Source: Caenorhabditis elegans (taxonomy: Eukaryota; Nematoda; Chromadorea; Rhabditida; Rhabditidae). From it: a DNA stretch of 64,000 nucleotides. The notes under the pieces are model-generated. The model worked only from the letters and a program-made list of their open reading frames with translations. It ran no database searches and was not told where the DNA came from. Position 1 is the first letter of the stretch; each line of letters starts with the position of its first letter. The translations under genes were made by a program, and so were the position numbers. The stretch is taken from NCBI RefSeq assembly GCF_000002985.6, contig NC_003280.10, forward strand, positions 9,854,501 to 9,918,500, written 5' to 3'. Shown one piece after another: positions 39,839 through 51,500 of this stretch.

Positions 39839-41044
39839 TTCATAATTATAATAATAAAATGCCTATCAATAACTTTGTGACTTTTTGTTCAACATCACAA
39901 TCATTTTTAAGGGAAAAAACTTGCGTCAACTTCGAGTTCTCTTTGTGCAAAGTACCACACGAGCGCATAAAATTTAAATGGCCTCCGCGAATTATTTTTG
40001 ATTTTCTGTGACAAAATGATTTAATAGGTGGTATAAAAACAAACAACGCGTTTCAACATTCTTTACTTTCAACATTTCTTTCATTTAATTTTAAAGTATT
40101 CCGCTTCAAGTGTGCAAAAGATCAGTAAATTGAAGTTGTAGTCTGAAATAAATCCGTTTTACATTGCAACCGATTCATGGGATTATGTATCCCTTGCCTG
40201 GCAAAACTTTCATTTTTTAGAATTTATTTTTTACTTTATAGAAAAAATAATAATGTAATAACAACATTTTAAAGTAAATACATTTTATTTTCATTAAGCT
40301 TGTTAATTCTTAGCAAACATACAGGTACAGACTCTCGACTATTTCTAAATATAAATTGAAGTTCCTATAGAATTTCCTAAAATTAACTATTAACATAACA
40401 TTTATAATTATTCATTCTCTTTTATTAAAATTTTTGCGAAAAACTGGGTTCTAACGCGAACGAAAATTTTCAGTTACAGTACCCATTTTCGCAATTGTTA
40501 CTAATTTTTTTCTGTGTATCTTTATCAATTTAGTACTATATTAAGTGTAAATCATCGAATTATAGAATATCTATCACAAATACAATAATAGAAATAAAAA
40601 CATAAATGATTGAAAACCTACCGTACTCTCGGGTACTGTAGCTGAAAAGTTTTTCTGTTTTTCTCGTGTCAGGAAAAAATGAAAAAATAGTATGTACCGA
40701 GCTTATTACTGATTATTATTTTGCTCCTCGAAATTTAATATTTTTGCCAGACACCTAGTTCACTGATAGTAGGCACTTACTTTCTCCTCGACAAAACTTT
40801 TTTCTTATTCAGTTTTTGAACTCAAAATTTTGGCAATTAAATTTTGGCAATCAAATTTTGGCTCGGTGAATGATCAGAACACAAAAAAGTCGTTTAATTC
40901 ATAAAAAGTGTTCTTATCAGTGTCTAGCCTTTTATTGTTTTATTACATCGCGATTTTTTAAAGCATAGAACAGAGTCACGGAAAATATTTTTCAGAAATT
41001 TTAAATTTTATCACTTATGTACCTTACTTTTTTTCAGGAAAAAA
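39839..41044. other. intergenic interval upstream of the acid phosphatase
   Basis: Very AT-rich, about 1.2 kb, no exon or RNA gene recognised. Confidence 0.5.
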
Positions 41045-42839
41045 ATGAACAAACTATTAATTTTTATCATGTTGGTTACTTTTTTGGCAATCGAGAAGAG
41101 TTTCATGTCAGAAGTAGACAACATGAAGTTGGAATTCGTGCAAACTGTAAGTTACTTCATTAATTTATTTTTTTCATCGAACTTCATAGTTCCCGCCATT
41201 TAGGCCGTAGGCAGATTAGGCAGGCCTGAATGCTCGATTTTCAAACTTTCAGATTTGGCGGCATGGAGATCGTTCCGCGCTAGAAGGATTATTCCCGATT
41301 TCCGAAAAGAATTGGACGTTTGGTGGGGGAGGGCTCGGTGAATTAACCCCTATGGGAATGTCGGAGATGAATAATTTGGGAACTATTTTCCGACGGAGAT
41401 ATGTAGAAGATCAGCAGTTTTTGAGTCATCGATATGCAGCAAAGGAGGTAAGCTTCTGGTTTTTAGTAGCGGATGCTCACTGAAGTTTGAAAATTAATAA
41501 GCTGGCAATTCGTTCTGACTACCTTGTCAAGCCTAAAGCATCCCATTGATTCCCTAACCTAGTTCAGATTTACATTCGCTCCACAAATTTAAACCGTACC
41601 ATCATCTCTGCCATGTCTCTGCTGTATGGTATGTTCCCACCTGGCGCGTGGAACATTCAAGGTATTTTTTCTAGTTTTGATAATGCTGATAAGCCCCCAA
41701 CTATTATCAGGCGTTGATTACCCGAACGATGTCGACTGGCAACAAGGCTTCACGTTTATACCTGTACATGTAGATGGAATTGATCAATGTGTACGTATCC
41801 CGACATTGAGAAATTTTGTTATTTTGTTATTTTTTGAAAATCCAGGCAGTTGCTCAACTCTGTAATTGTCGTAGATTTCAAGAGCTTCAAGAAAAATGGG
41901 CAGAACTCGACGAAGTGAAGAACGCTACCGTCGCAATGATTGCTTTGAACCGTCGTGTTGCTGCATTTTACAATGTAACTGATCAACCAGAAAAGTTCAA
42001 TAGATATACTGACGCATGGAAATGTCAAAGAAATTGGTTCAACGATACTATGTATCAACAACTTCCATGGTATAATGAGGACTTGTACAATGAAGCCCAG
42101 CGAACATATGCGCCTTTTAAGAGGTTTACAGAAGGAAATTTTGGTAATCGTTAGATTTAAATTTTGAAACTTTCTTTATTTTTCAGCCAAGCCATCAATT
42201 GTTGATGGAATAGACATTCCGCAAGAAGTGAGCACACTACAAGGTGGTCCTTTGCTCAATGAAATCTTCGAAAGAGGTCGTGAAAAAATTCGATGCGTGG
42301 CAGATGCAGAAAATTGTTCGATCGACTACTTGAAGCCACTGAAGTTTTATGCATATTCTTCGGTGAGTGACCAACAAGTGGTTTCGCTGGGAACCCCTCA
42401 CTATTTCAGCACGATCAACTTGTGTATGCTCTTCTCGTCACTCTTGGCATTACAGATGTTGTGAAAACTGTGGACGGATGGCCTGACACCTCCTCATCAC
42501 TGACCATCGAATACTACAGTAACCCCGGCAATCAGTCATCTGTAAAATTTCTATATCGCGATAATTCCAATGACAATTTTTCCGACGTGACAAGCCAAAT
42601 TCCAGTGTGCAATGGAGCCCAGTATTGCGCCATGTCTGATTTTCAGAATATTGCTTACCAATTCAAACCGTTACCAGATTATATGACGGTGAGACTTTTT
42701 AAAACCAAAACAATATATGCATGAGAGCCAACAAGAACTACAAACTTTATTTCAGCTCTGCGAGACGTCACTGTCATCAATATCTTCAGTTCTCAACAAT
42801 AAAATATGGGTTTTTGTAATAATTTATTTTTTGATATAA
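41045..42839 (+). CDS. histidine acid phosphatase, secreted or membrane-anchored
   Basis: Exons 41045-41146, 41253-41447, 41568-41661, 41711-41790, 41846-42143, 42187-42362, 42410-42688 and 42756-42839, 435 residues. Signal peptide MNKLLIFIMLVTFLAI. Catalytic RHGDR motif in IWRHGDRSALEG (nucleophile His) and the proton-donor HD in the exon starting 42410 (HDQLVYALLVTLG). A YIRSTNLNRTIISA strand gives the second conserved Arg. Six to eight cysteines suit an extracellular fold. The protein ends in a hydrophobic stretch (IWVFVIIYFLI), so it could be tail- or GPI-anchored. AATAAA overlaps the last codons at about 42798. It is my F26C11.1 by memory. A paralogue is cut by the right window edge on the other strand. 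Confidence 0.93.
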
Positions 42840-42878
42840 AAGTATTTATGTAATTGGCTAAAACTAAAATAAAAAGGA

Positions 42879-43256
42879 CTAATAAATTTCAAGAATGTTC
42901 AAGCACCGACCAGCCGGACAAAATTGGTACCAGGAACAGTCGAACTTCGTCTCACATCGAGTTCGTTGATCCAGATGATTGAAATTATTCGATTCAACGA
43001 GAACTACCTGACAATGATATACTTGAAAACTTGATATTGCTGAATTCCTCTATAAAATTCTTTCCCAAGAAGGCAAAAAATGTCTGCCTACATGCCTTCA
43101 ATACAGACTTTTTGTGTCTAGTAATAATATTCTTCGCGGAAAAAGAAGAATAGGTCGAGATTGCCGTAGGCACGCATTGTGATGCCTACGTAGAGAGCTC
43201 GCATTATAACTTACCAATGATAGCATAAGAAGAACAAAAATAGCAATCCTGATCAT
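42879..43256 (-). CDS. very small secreted cysteine-rich peptide, unrecognised
   Basis: Two exons, 43215-43256 and 42879-43007, give 56 residues that no long open frame reveals. The first exon and the start of the second are a clean signal peptide (MIRIAIFVLLMLSLVVLVES). The mature part has four cysteines with spacing C-x5-C-x5-C-x4-C (RCETKFDCSWYQFCPAGRC). Splice sites are canonical (TTG|GTAAGT, TTGTCAG|GTA) and in phase 0. The stop lies about 40 bp past the acid phosphatase stop on the other strand, so the genes are tail to tail, and its promoter abuts the 3' end of unc-4. Four cysteines suggest two disulphides; function unknown. Confidence 0.7.
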
Positions 43257-43359
43257 TTTGATAAAATTTATTAAATTTGAATCTTAGAAATGAAGAAGAG
43301 AAACTGGAGGTACAAATAACCAATGGAGGGCACGGTTCAAAATTGAATTTTAAAAAAAT

Positions 43360-45757
43360 TTATACACTTTTCAGTAATTCAGCAACCGTAGTCAATGCAT
43401 TAGTCGCTACGATCTGAGATTGTTGGGTTGGAAGAGGGGGAGACTTTTCACGAATTACATTCCCACCAGGCTGAGTGATTGGAAACAAAGGAATCATAAA
43501 TGGTGATAGGTTTTTGCAGGCCTGAAAATAGTTTTGTAAAATTTGTCGAAAAACTATACGAAACAAATTACCTGAACCCTGGGATATTTCGCATTTGGTC
43601 GCCTGCCTCGAGGCACTCTACTAACTGCCAAAATACTGTCAATTGAGAATGGAAATGTTGGTAGAGCCTGAATTTTCATCACTTTTAATAAAATAATTTC
43701 TTAAAATCTCACTTTTGTTTCCATTTGTTCTCCATCATCCTTTTTAATCTCACTCGAACCATTTCGGTTTTGCTCTCGCTTTCGCCATTTTGCACGACGA
43801 TTTTGGAACCATACCTGAAAAATAATCAAGTTCTTTTTTTTTTCAAAACTTTCATGTTTCATTTTCAGAAAATAAGATGTTGTTTCCAATCTGGTCCACC
43901 ATAGCATCCTTTTTAAAATTTATTGGCTTCTCCTCGTCTTATCGTGTTTTCCCATTTTTGGTGAACCCTGAGGTTGAGAAGGAGGACAAGATGAATGAAA
44001 TCTTTGAGACATGAAGAAAAAGGATATCTGATTAAAAGCGAAAAGGATGAAAATAGAGTTGCAAGTTAGGAATTAATGGTTTTTGGAATTCAAGTTTTAA
44101 AGAAGACGTGACGGGGAGAAATAATGTTTTTTTCCTATGTAGAGATGCTTCTTTCAGATGAGATTACTTTGAAGTGATTAGGATTCAAGAAGGTGGAAAG
44201 CTTTAAGCTTATTTGAAAGGCGACCTACGCCTGCCTACACTTATAAAATATGTCGCTGACTCAGGAAATCGAAGACAGGAAGGCTTGAGGCATATAAAAA
44301 ACCGATTATATCATCTATTTTTTAAGAGAACAGCCGATTCTTATCACAGTTTTCGAAAATAATTTCGGCCAGGGTACGGTAGGATAAGGTTACTGTAGAC
44401 GGACTGTCGTCTTTGGCAAGTGATTTCAATCTTTAACATTTGCCCCATTTCATCAAATGGCAACATTCCGTTCCATATTCTTGAAGACAGCTACCGTACT
44501 CTTTATTGGTTTTGTTTTGAGAAAAAAATAGAGATGCTTGTGAAGACAAAAAAGACGCAAAGCGCTCACTGGAATAGAGCATGATGGATTATATTCAAAA
44601 CGGAGCTGAATTCCCTTATGAGGGCGGAATAACTAACTACTTGTTTGCTATTAGACGCGGGATACGGTAGTCTATGTTGGAGATTCATGGTGAGAACGAG
44701 CAGTTCTTTCTAGCATTGATTATCAAAAAGTGGAGCAAATTAACACTGGTCACGCAAGGTGAAATGAGTGAAAGGAGATTTAGAAAAATAAGGAAATATT
44801 TGATATGATACAAACCTGAACTCGACTTTCTAGCAAATCTAATCTCATTGCAAGTGCTTCCCGCATGAAAACGTCTGGATAGTGAGAAGCTTCGAATGCT
44901 GATTCGAGCTCTTCCAGTTGCCAACCTGAAAATTTGATTTTTTAGTGATTCAAAAAGTGTATTCTGATGATTTCACTCAACTAAAAGACTGAAGTGAGGC
45001 TAAAAGGGATTGAAAAATTTTAAGATCTCTAAAGAAGGTACGCATGTATCTTCAATGATAGAACAACTAGATTTTCGAATGAAATTCAAAAAAAAATGAA
45101 ACTCTCACCGGAAAAGTTCGTCCTAGTCCTTCGTCTTTTTGCAGCAGATTCACCAGTGTCATTATCATCTTCTAAGGCGATTCCATCGTCTTCGTTCATC
45201 AACAGGTTATCGTCATCCGGTGACGTGGATTGTTCCCGGGATGATGTAGATTTTCCATTGTCAGATGCTAGATACGTTTCCGATCCATCGGATGGATTCA
45301 GGAGGACTGAAATAAATCTTGTGGATTAAGTGGTGATCTCTCCTGATTTCCGTTAGTGACCGTATTTTCCCTATTAGACTTGCACCCCAATGCTCTACTT
45401 TGACAGCGCATGTCTCGGTTCTCTTCGGCACTATCTAAAATTTGCAAACAAACAAAATACGTGCAAAGTATTTCACTACAGTTTTACTGTAAAACATTTT
45501 TCGGTAAAACTTAAGAGAACCAAGGTATAAGCTGTCAAAGCAGATCTATTGCGGTACTGGTCTAATAGGAAAAATACAGTATGTGAAAATTTGTTTAAAA
45601 AATCTAATGGCAACTTTTTGAATAAAAAAAATAAACTTCTAAAGCAAAAAAATAACTAATTCTAACCTGAATTAATTTGTGATTTCCAGAAATCTGCCCA
45701 AATGTCGTTGATAATTTTTGGCTCAGCGTCCACACATGCATGCAGTGCACCGATCAT
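43360..45757 (-). CDS. unc-4: paired-like homeodomain transcription factor UNC-4
   Basis: Exons 45667-45757, 45109-45306, 44816-44925, 43713-43814, 43572-43667 and 43360-43521, 252 residues. The start [13 protein letters not shown] fits C. elegans UNC-4. The homeodomain runs [54 protein letters not shown] (Gln at homeodomain position 50), split by introns after NFS and before VWF. After it, FSIDSIL matches an eh1-type Groucho-binding motif, in line with the known UNC-4/UNC-37 repressor complex that sets motor-neuron synaptic input. An acidic Ser-rich stretch precedes the homeodomain. The 890 bp intron between 43815 and 44815 and the 2.8 kb upstream are the likely regulatory regions. Confidence 0.96.
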
Positions 45758-48558
45758 TTTCACTTTTTGGAAGAAGAAGATCCTCTAATGGAATAGTAGC
45801 TTAATCCTGCTAGACTTCTACCACAAAAAAAAGAAAGAAGAACCCACTTCGGCTCCGCCTTCTTCTCGAAACCAATGAGCCACCGGAAGGGGGGCGTGGC
45901 GATATTCCAGTGAAAAGAACAATTAACATATACTAATATGATGTGATTTCAACGTCCCATGGGGATGTAATTCTTGAAATGGGAAATAGGAGAATATGAG
46001 AAAAGTTTTATTTTTCGTTGGCCGCATGAAAAAGTCGTTATCGTTTTGAATAATCTTTGGGCTCGGTCCCCCCTCCATCCATAGTTATTAGGGGAATTGC
46101 GCAACTTGAATGAAAAGAGATGTGGGAGGATGTGCTTAGTATTATTTGTTATGTCAGATTCGAATATAGATATGGGTTATAAAAATGATGACCATTTGTT
46201 GAACTGCTTGCAAAAATACAGAGTGGAAAAATTTGGACAAGAGTTATACGATTGTTTGCAGCGCTCAACATATTCTATGGGTCTCGCTGGATCTCGCGAC
46301 TCGTTACAGTATTTAAAGATTAAAAAAAAAAATTATGTGTGTTTCGGTATTAGGCACCCGCATAGGCTCAGGTCGCCTTGAAGGCAGGCTAAGGCCAAAA
46401 AACAAAGAAGGATAACATATGTATTTTAACTAAATTTTCAGAGAATTCAAATTTGATTTCTCGCCAATTTTTCTGAAGGTTGACTCTCGCAATATTTATT
46501 TTGAAAATTCTAACTTTCAGTTTCACTTTTTTTTTCGGAAATAAGTTCAGAGCAAAAGCCTTGTGGTTTTGCTTACTTTCCATATCATATTTCTAATTAA
46601 AATTAGAATTATGATTATTTTCCTCTCAACTCATTCTATTTAGTCATCATTCATCGGAAAAAGCAGTGATCTTCTTCAATTTCCATGCAAATTTTCATTC
46701 TGCCCCTGCTCTCTCATCTTTCTCTAATTTTTCTTATTCGTTTTCCACACATAAGACAATATATATAGCAACGACTAATTTGAAACGAGAAATTCGAGAT
46801 GGATCACCAGTCAATTTGTTTTGTGTTTGGTACACGTCTTGCCGAATGGGAACGAGCATTAAAAAGGATGAGAGTTTTTAAATTAAAAAAAAAATTTTTT
46901 TTTTAGAACTGGGAAATTGGATTTAAAAATTGAAAATTTGAGATAAAACAATTTTTAAAATGGTATTGGAGTTCACGCTAGACTGTGGAAGTAGGCAGTT
47001 GGTAGGTAGAAAGTAGGCGTGTCGGCAAAGTCCAGAAGGCGTGCCTCCAATTTTTGTAGATTTCAAAGCAAACTACACAGTGTAAAACTTAGCTTTTTGA
47101 GGGTCTACATGTTCAAGAAGAAGACGCGAAAAGACACCAGTATAAATGTTATGTGGTTTGAAAGTACCGTAGCTTTCTAGGAGGTTTAACCTGCCTCGTA
47201 CATATGCCTTGTAGGCAGGCAGGCAATACCTACACAGACGCCTAACTAGTAGATGTTATAAATGTAATTATTCAAATTTCATAAAACTCCACAAATTAGC
47301 GCATCTTCCATTTCGACACCACATCACTGTTCTTGTCATCCCGTCAATCATCACACTTCTCCCACCCCTCCTGCTCTCATCTCACAAGTAGATAAATCTT
47401 CACTGAACCTTTTTGCAGTGTCTCGTGTGTTGCACCACCCCTCCTTCTATTTGGAAATAGTGTGGTGAAAGTGCGCGAAATCAGCAGATTAGCATAATTT
47501 CCTGAAGGCAAAAGATGGACAGCTCATTTGAGAGTTGAAACTGTGTAGAGTTGAAGTTTTAATAGAGAACTGACGGTGGAAATATCATAATGCCAGGGGA
47601 ACACAGTTTTTTAATAATTTTTTGTTAATATTCTTGTAAAGTTAACATAATTTCTTATTGGTATGGTTAAAGGGCTTTTCTCGAACTTCAGTAGTAAATC
47701 AAAATTCATAAAACTTATGAAAAACTGAACGAACAGACCTTTCAAAAATTTGCCGACTTCAGGTGGATTTTAAAGAATCTATAAATTTCTCTCATTTTGT
47801 GTATCTGATTCAAATTCCGTTGCAAAATCTCAAATACACATCCTTTTTTTGCGGTTTCCACTTCAGCCACCATTATTATTACATATAACTCATCCGCCAC
47901 TTTCTGTGAGATGCCAATTCCCTGATGCCCCATTTAACATTTTGAGCTCCAAACGAGTAAATTTGTGGGAAATGGGCATGTTTTCCACTGATAGAGTAGG
48001 CGCATACAGACGATAATCAAATTCAATGAAAATTTAAAAAAAGCAACATTCGTTAGAGAGGGCAACTATGTAGGAGTTTAAGAACAGTTGACTTTTTTGT
48101 AGGCGGGCACCAAAAAGTGGCATTCCTGGGTTTATTCGTTAAAATATTTCATTTGTTTTGAAACAATTTTTTTTCGATTTCCTCACGCCTTCAAACAAAT
48201 CAATCTTTTCCTTTTTCCAATTTCGTGTTCTTTGTGGAGAAAACCGCCAGAGTGATTGATTGAGTATTTCACTGTTCCAATTTGGGGAAGCTTATGCTAA
48301 TTTGGGTTGGGTTTTTTGAATTATAGTCTCCTGAGCATCCTATATTGTTGCAATTCGAGGATTTCATTCAACAGTGTTTCTGTTGGACCTAGACGCGAGG
48401 TAGGTGTAGGTCGCCTTGAAGACAGAGGTGGAATAATTGTGTCAAGTTAGAAATTATATCCCAGTTCCGGGACAGCATTCATAAATAGGTTAAAGAATAA
48501 AAACAATTATACAACTTTATTCAAAAGTTTTCAAATATAATTTCCCATCAACATGGTC
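45758..48558. other. long upstream region of unc-4
   Basis: About 2.8 kb between unc-4 and the 3' end of the mucin-like gene. No exon chain seen. It contains dispersed AGGTCGCCTTGAAGGCAGG-type repeat copies (near 46370, 46990-47040, 47190-47250, 48400-48425) and a CT-rich tract at about 47330-47460. Open frames near 46097-46381 and 47742-47933 have no splice context. Confidence 0.6.
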
Positions 48559-51500
48559 TCAGAGCTCTGATTTGCCGGTGGCTGAAATGATTTTTTTTTC
48601 TTTTTTTGTGAAATAAAACAAAACCGTACCAACACACTTTTCCGGTGTTCCTGACCATGCTCCACCATTCAAGCATTGATATATTTTCAGAGGCTGCAGA
48701 GCAATTTCAAATGAATAGTCTTTTTCACAAATGTGATATATCTTTTCTCCAACTGAATAGGAATCTTTAATCTCGGACGACGTCGGGCGGGTTGTTGAGT
48801 TGAGATTTAGGTTGAGGGAGGAGCATGTAGCAGTGGATGAGATTACAGTTGTTGGCTTGGCAGTTGATGTTGCTTTCTGGAATAATACTTATTATAAAGA
48901 TGTATGCTAAATCTGAGACATACACATCCTTCAGAATCGGAAATAGTATCAGTTCTAGTCGTATTGGTTGTTGGATTGTAGACCAATTGTTTCAGAACAG
49001 TAGTGCAATTCGGGAATGCAGTCAAGGATTCGGATATGATCTAAAAACTGAAATATTTCGAAACTGTCATTTGCTTGAAAACTACAATTTCTCCAGAGGG
49101 AAGCATCCGAGTAGTTCCACCAGTTGGCCAGGCGAAAGTTGTGGTTTCGAGAGTGGATGAATCGATTGGATTGTTTGAGTTAGTTGTTCTCGAAACCTAT
49201 ACAGATCATGAATTGGATAATGTTGTTTCATTTCAATTTATTTCGTTCATGAAGTTTATTTTCCGAATTTATCTTATTAACTTACAGTGGTTCCTCCTGT
49301 TGTTCCGGGAGACATTGTTGATGTCGTTCCACTGGAAGTGGCTTTCTGAAAAAATTTTGATAATGGTTTAGTTAAAATATAAAATATTCATCAACTAGTA
49401 GTTGAAACAGGGAGTTAATAAAAAAAAATACTCTCGTAGCAGTGAATTTCTAAAGTCAAGAAAAAATTTATGTTCAGTCGAGCTACATTTTCAGGTGTTA
49501 TGATTGAAGTTTCTAATCATTTGGTAAACTTACACATCCTTCCGCATCACTTGTTGTTTCAGTTCGAGTCGTGTTTTTGCTAGGGTTGTAGATCAATTGC
49601 ATTAGCACAGTTGTACAATTCTTATACGCAATCAAGGATTCCGACAGAATCTGAAACATGTATACTTCCAAATATGGATCAGAGAAACCACACTTACAAT
49701 TTCTCCAGATGGCAGTGTTCGAGTGGTTCCTCCAGTTGGCCAGTTGAATGTGGTTGGTGTTTGTGTAGTTGAGGTTGCTTTCTGAAATTAGAAATTGTAT
49801 CTAGGCTGATTTCAAAATGGGAAGAATCATACACATCCTTGAGCGTCACTGGTGGTTTCAGTCCTAGTCTTATTTGTGCTTGGGTTGTAGATCAATTGCA
49901 TTAGAACGGTAGTGCAGTTTTTGTAAGCAATCAGCGATTCGGAGAGGATCTAACAATAATTGATAGAAATGATTGCATAAAAGATTTTTTTTACAATTTC
50001 TCCAGACGGAAGAGTCCTGGTTGTCCCACCTGTTGGCCAATTGTATGTTGTTGTTATTGGGGTTGGTGTTGTGATTGTTGCCTTCTGAACTCGGTATTGT
50101 GATATATCTTTGAAACAAAAAATTTATTTAATTCACTTACACATCCCTGCGCGTCAGTGGTAGTTTCCGTTCTAGTCTTGTTAGTTGATGGGTTGTAGAT
50201 TAATTGCATCAAAACTGTGGTACAGTTTTTGTAGGCAATTAGTGACTCAGATAGAATCTGAACTTTTTTAATGATTAAGTTTGCAAACTTATTGATTGCT
50301 CACAATTTCACCAGATGGGAGAGTTCTAGTAGTTCCCCCAGTTGGCCAGTTGTAAGTGGTAGTTGGAGGAGAAGCAGTTGAAGATGAAGGAGATGTGGGC
50401 TTTAATGAAGTCGATGAAGTTGCCTTCTGAAATTGAAAATGTTTTCATGAGGTATGTACATCTCTGATAGTAAGACGAAAATAAACTGTATTTCATCCAA
50501 TATTTTTACACAATGTTACTCGAATTTCGCAGATTGCTGTTCAATAAACATATATAACTTACACATCCTTGAGCATCGGTTGTGGTCTCTGTTCTAGTTT
50601 TATTGGTACTAGGATTGTAGATCAACTGCATAAGAACTGTTGTGCAGTTTTTATAAGCAATCAATGACTCTGATAAAATCTGAAAAATATTCGCTGTAAG
50701 TTTAGGGTTTCGGTATACTACAACATACAATTTCTCCAGATGGAAGCGTACGAGTAGTTCCACCAGTTGGCCAGTTGTAGGTTGTAGTCATGGAAGTAGA
50801 TGTAGGAGTTGGTTTTGAAGAAGTGGGTGATGTTGGAGTTGTGGAGATTTTTGAGGTGGAGGACGTTTTTTTCTGAATTCACTATTTTTGATACAACTGT
50901 GAAGGAATTGATCCACGTACACATCCTTCTGCATCAGTTGTAGTCTCTGTTCGGGTTTTATTAGTACTCGGATTGTAGATCAATTGCATAAGAACTGTCG
51001 TACAGTTTTGGAAGGCTATGAGAGACTCCGAAAGAATCTGTAAAAACTTTTCTATAACGTGAGAGGTTTAGTGTCGAGCCCTACAATTTCTCCAGATGGA
51101 AGCGTCCTCGTCGTTCCACCAGTTGGCCAATTGTAAGTGGTGGTGCCGGAAGAAGGAGTAGGTGTTGGAGTTATTGAAAACTTTGACGAAGATGAAGAGA
51201 TCGTAGACGTTTTCTTCTGAAACAAGTTTTGTGCTTTTGAATATCTTTTCCAGGATTATCACATACACATCCTTCTGTATCCGTAGTGGTCTCTGTCCTG
51301 GTTTTATTGGTGCTTGGAGTGTAGATGAGTTGCATGAGAACCGTCGTACAATTTGGATAAGCTATTAGAGACTCCGACAGAATCTGAAAACATTGGACTT
51401 TTCTTAAAGCAGTAAAATAAAATATTGAAACTCACAATTTCTCCAGATGGAAGCATCCGAGTAGTTCCGCCAGTGGGCCAGTTGTAGGTCGTGGTTCCTG

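Noticed and set aside
43060-43190. GGCAGGCA-type repeats as possible regulatory sites of unc-4
   Set aside because: The same motif family occurs in many introns and gaps of the window (23100, 26810, 47200, 48410), so it is a dispersed genomic repeat.
46097-46381. 94-codon open frame upstream of unc-4
   Set aside because: It runs into a dispersed CGCCTTGAAGGC repeat and lacks splice context or family motifs.
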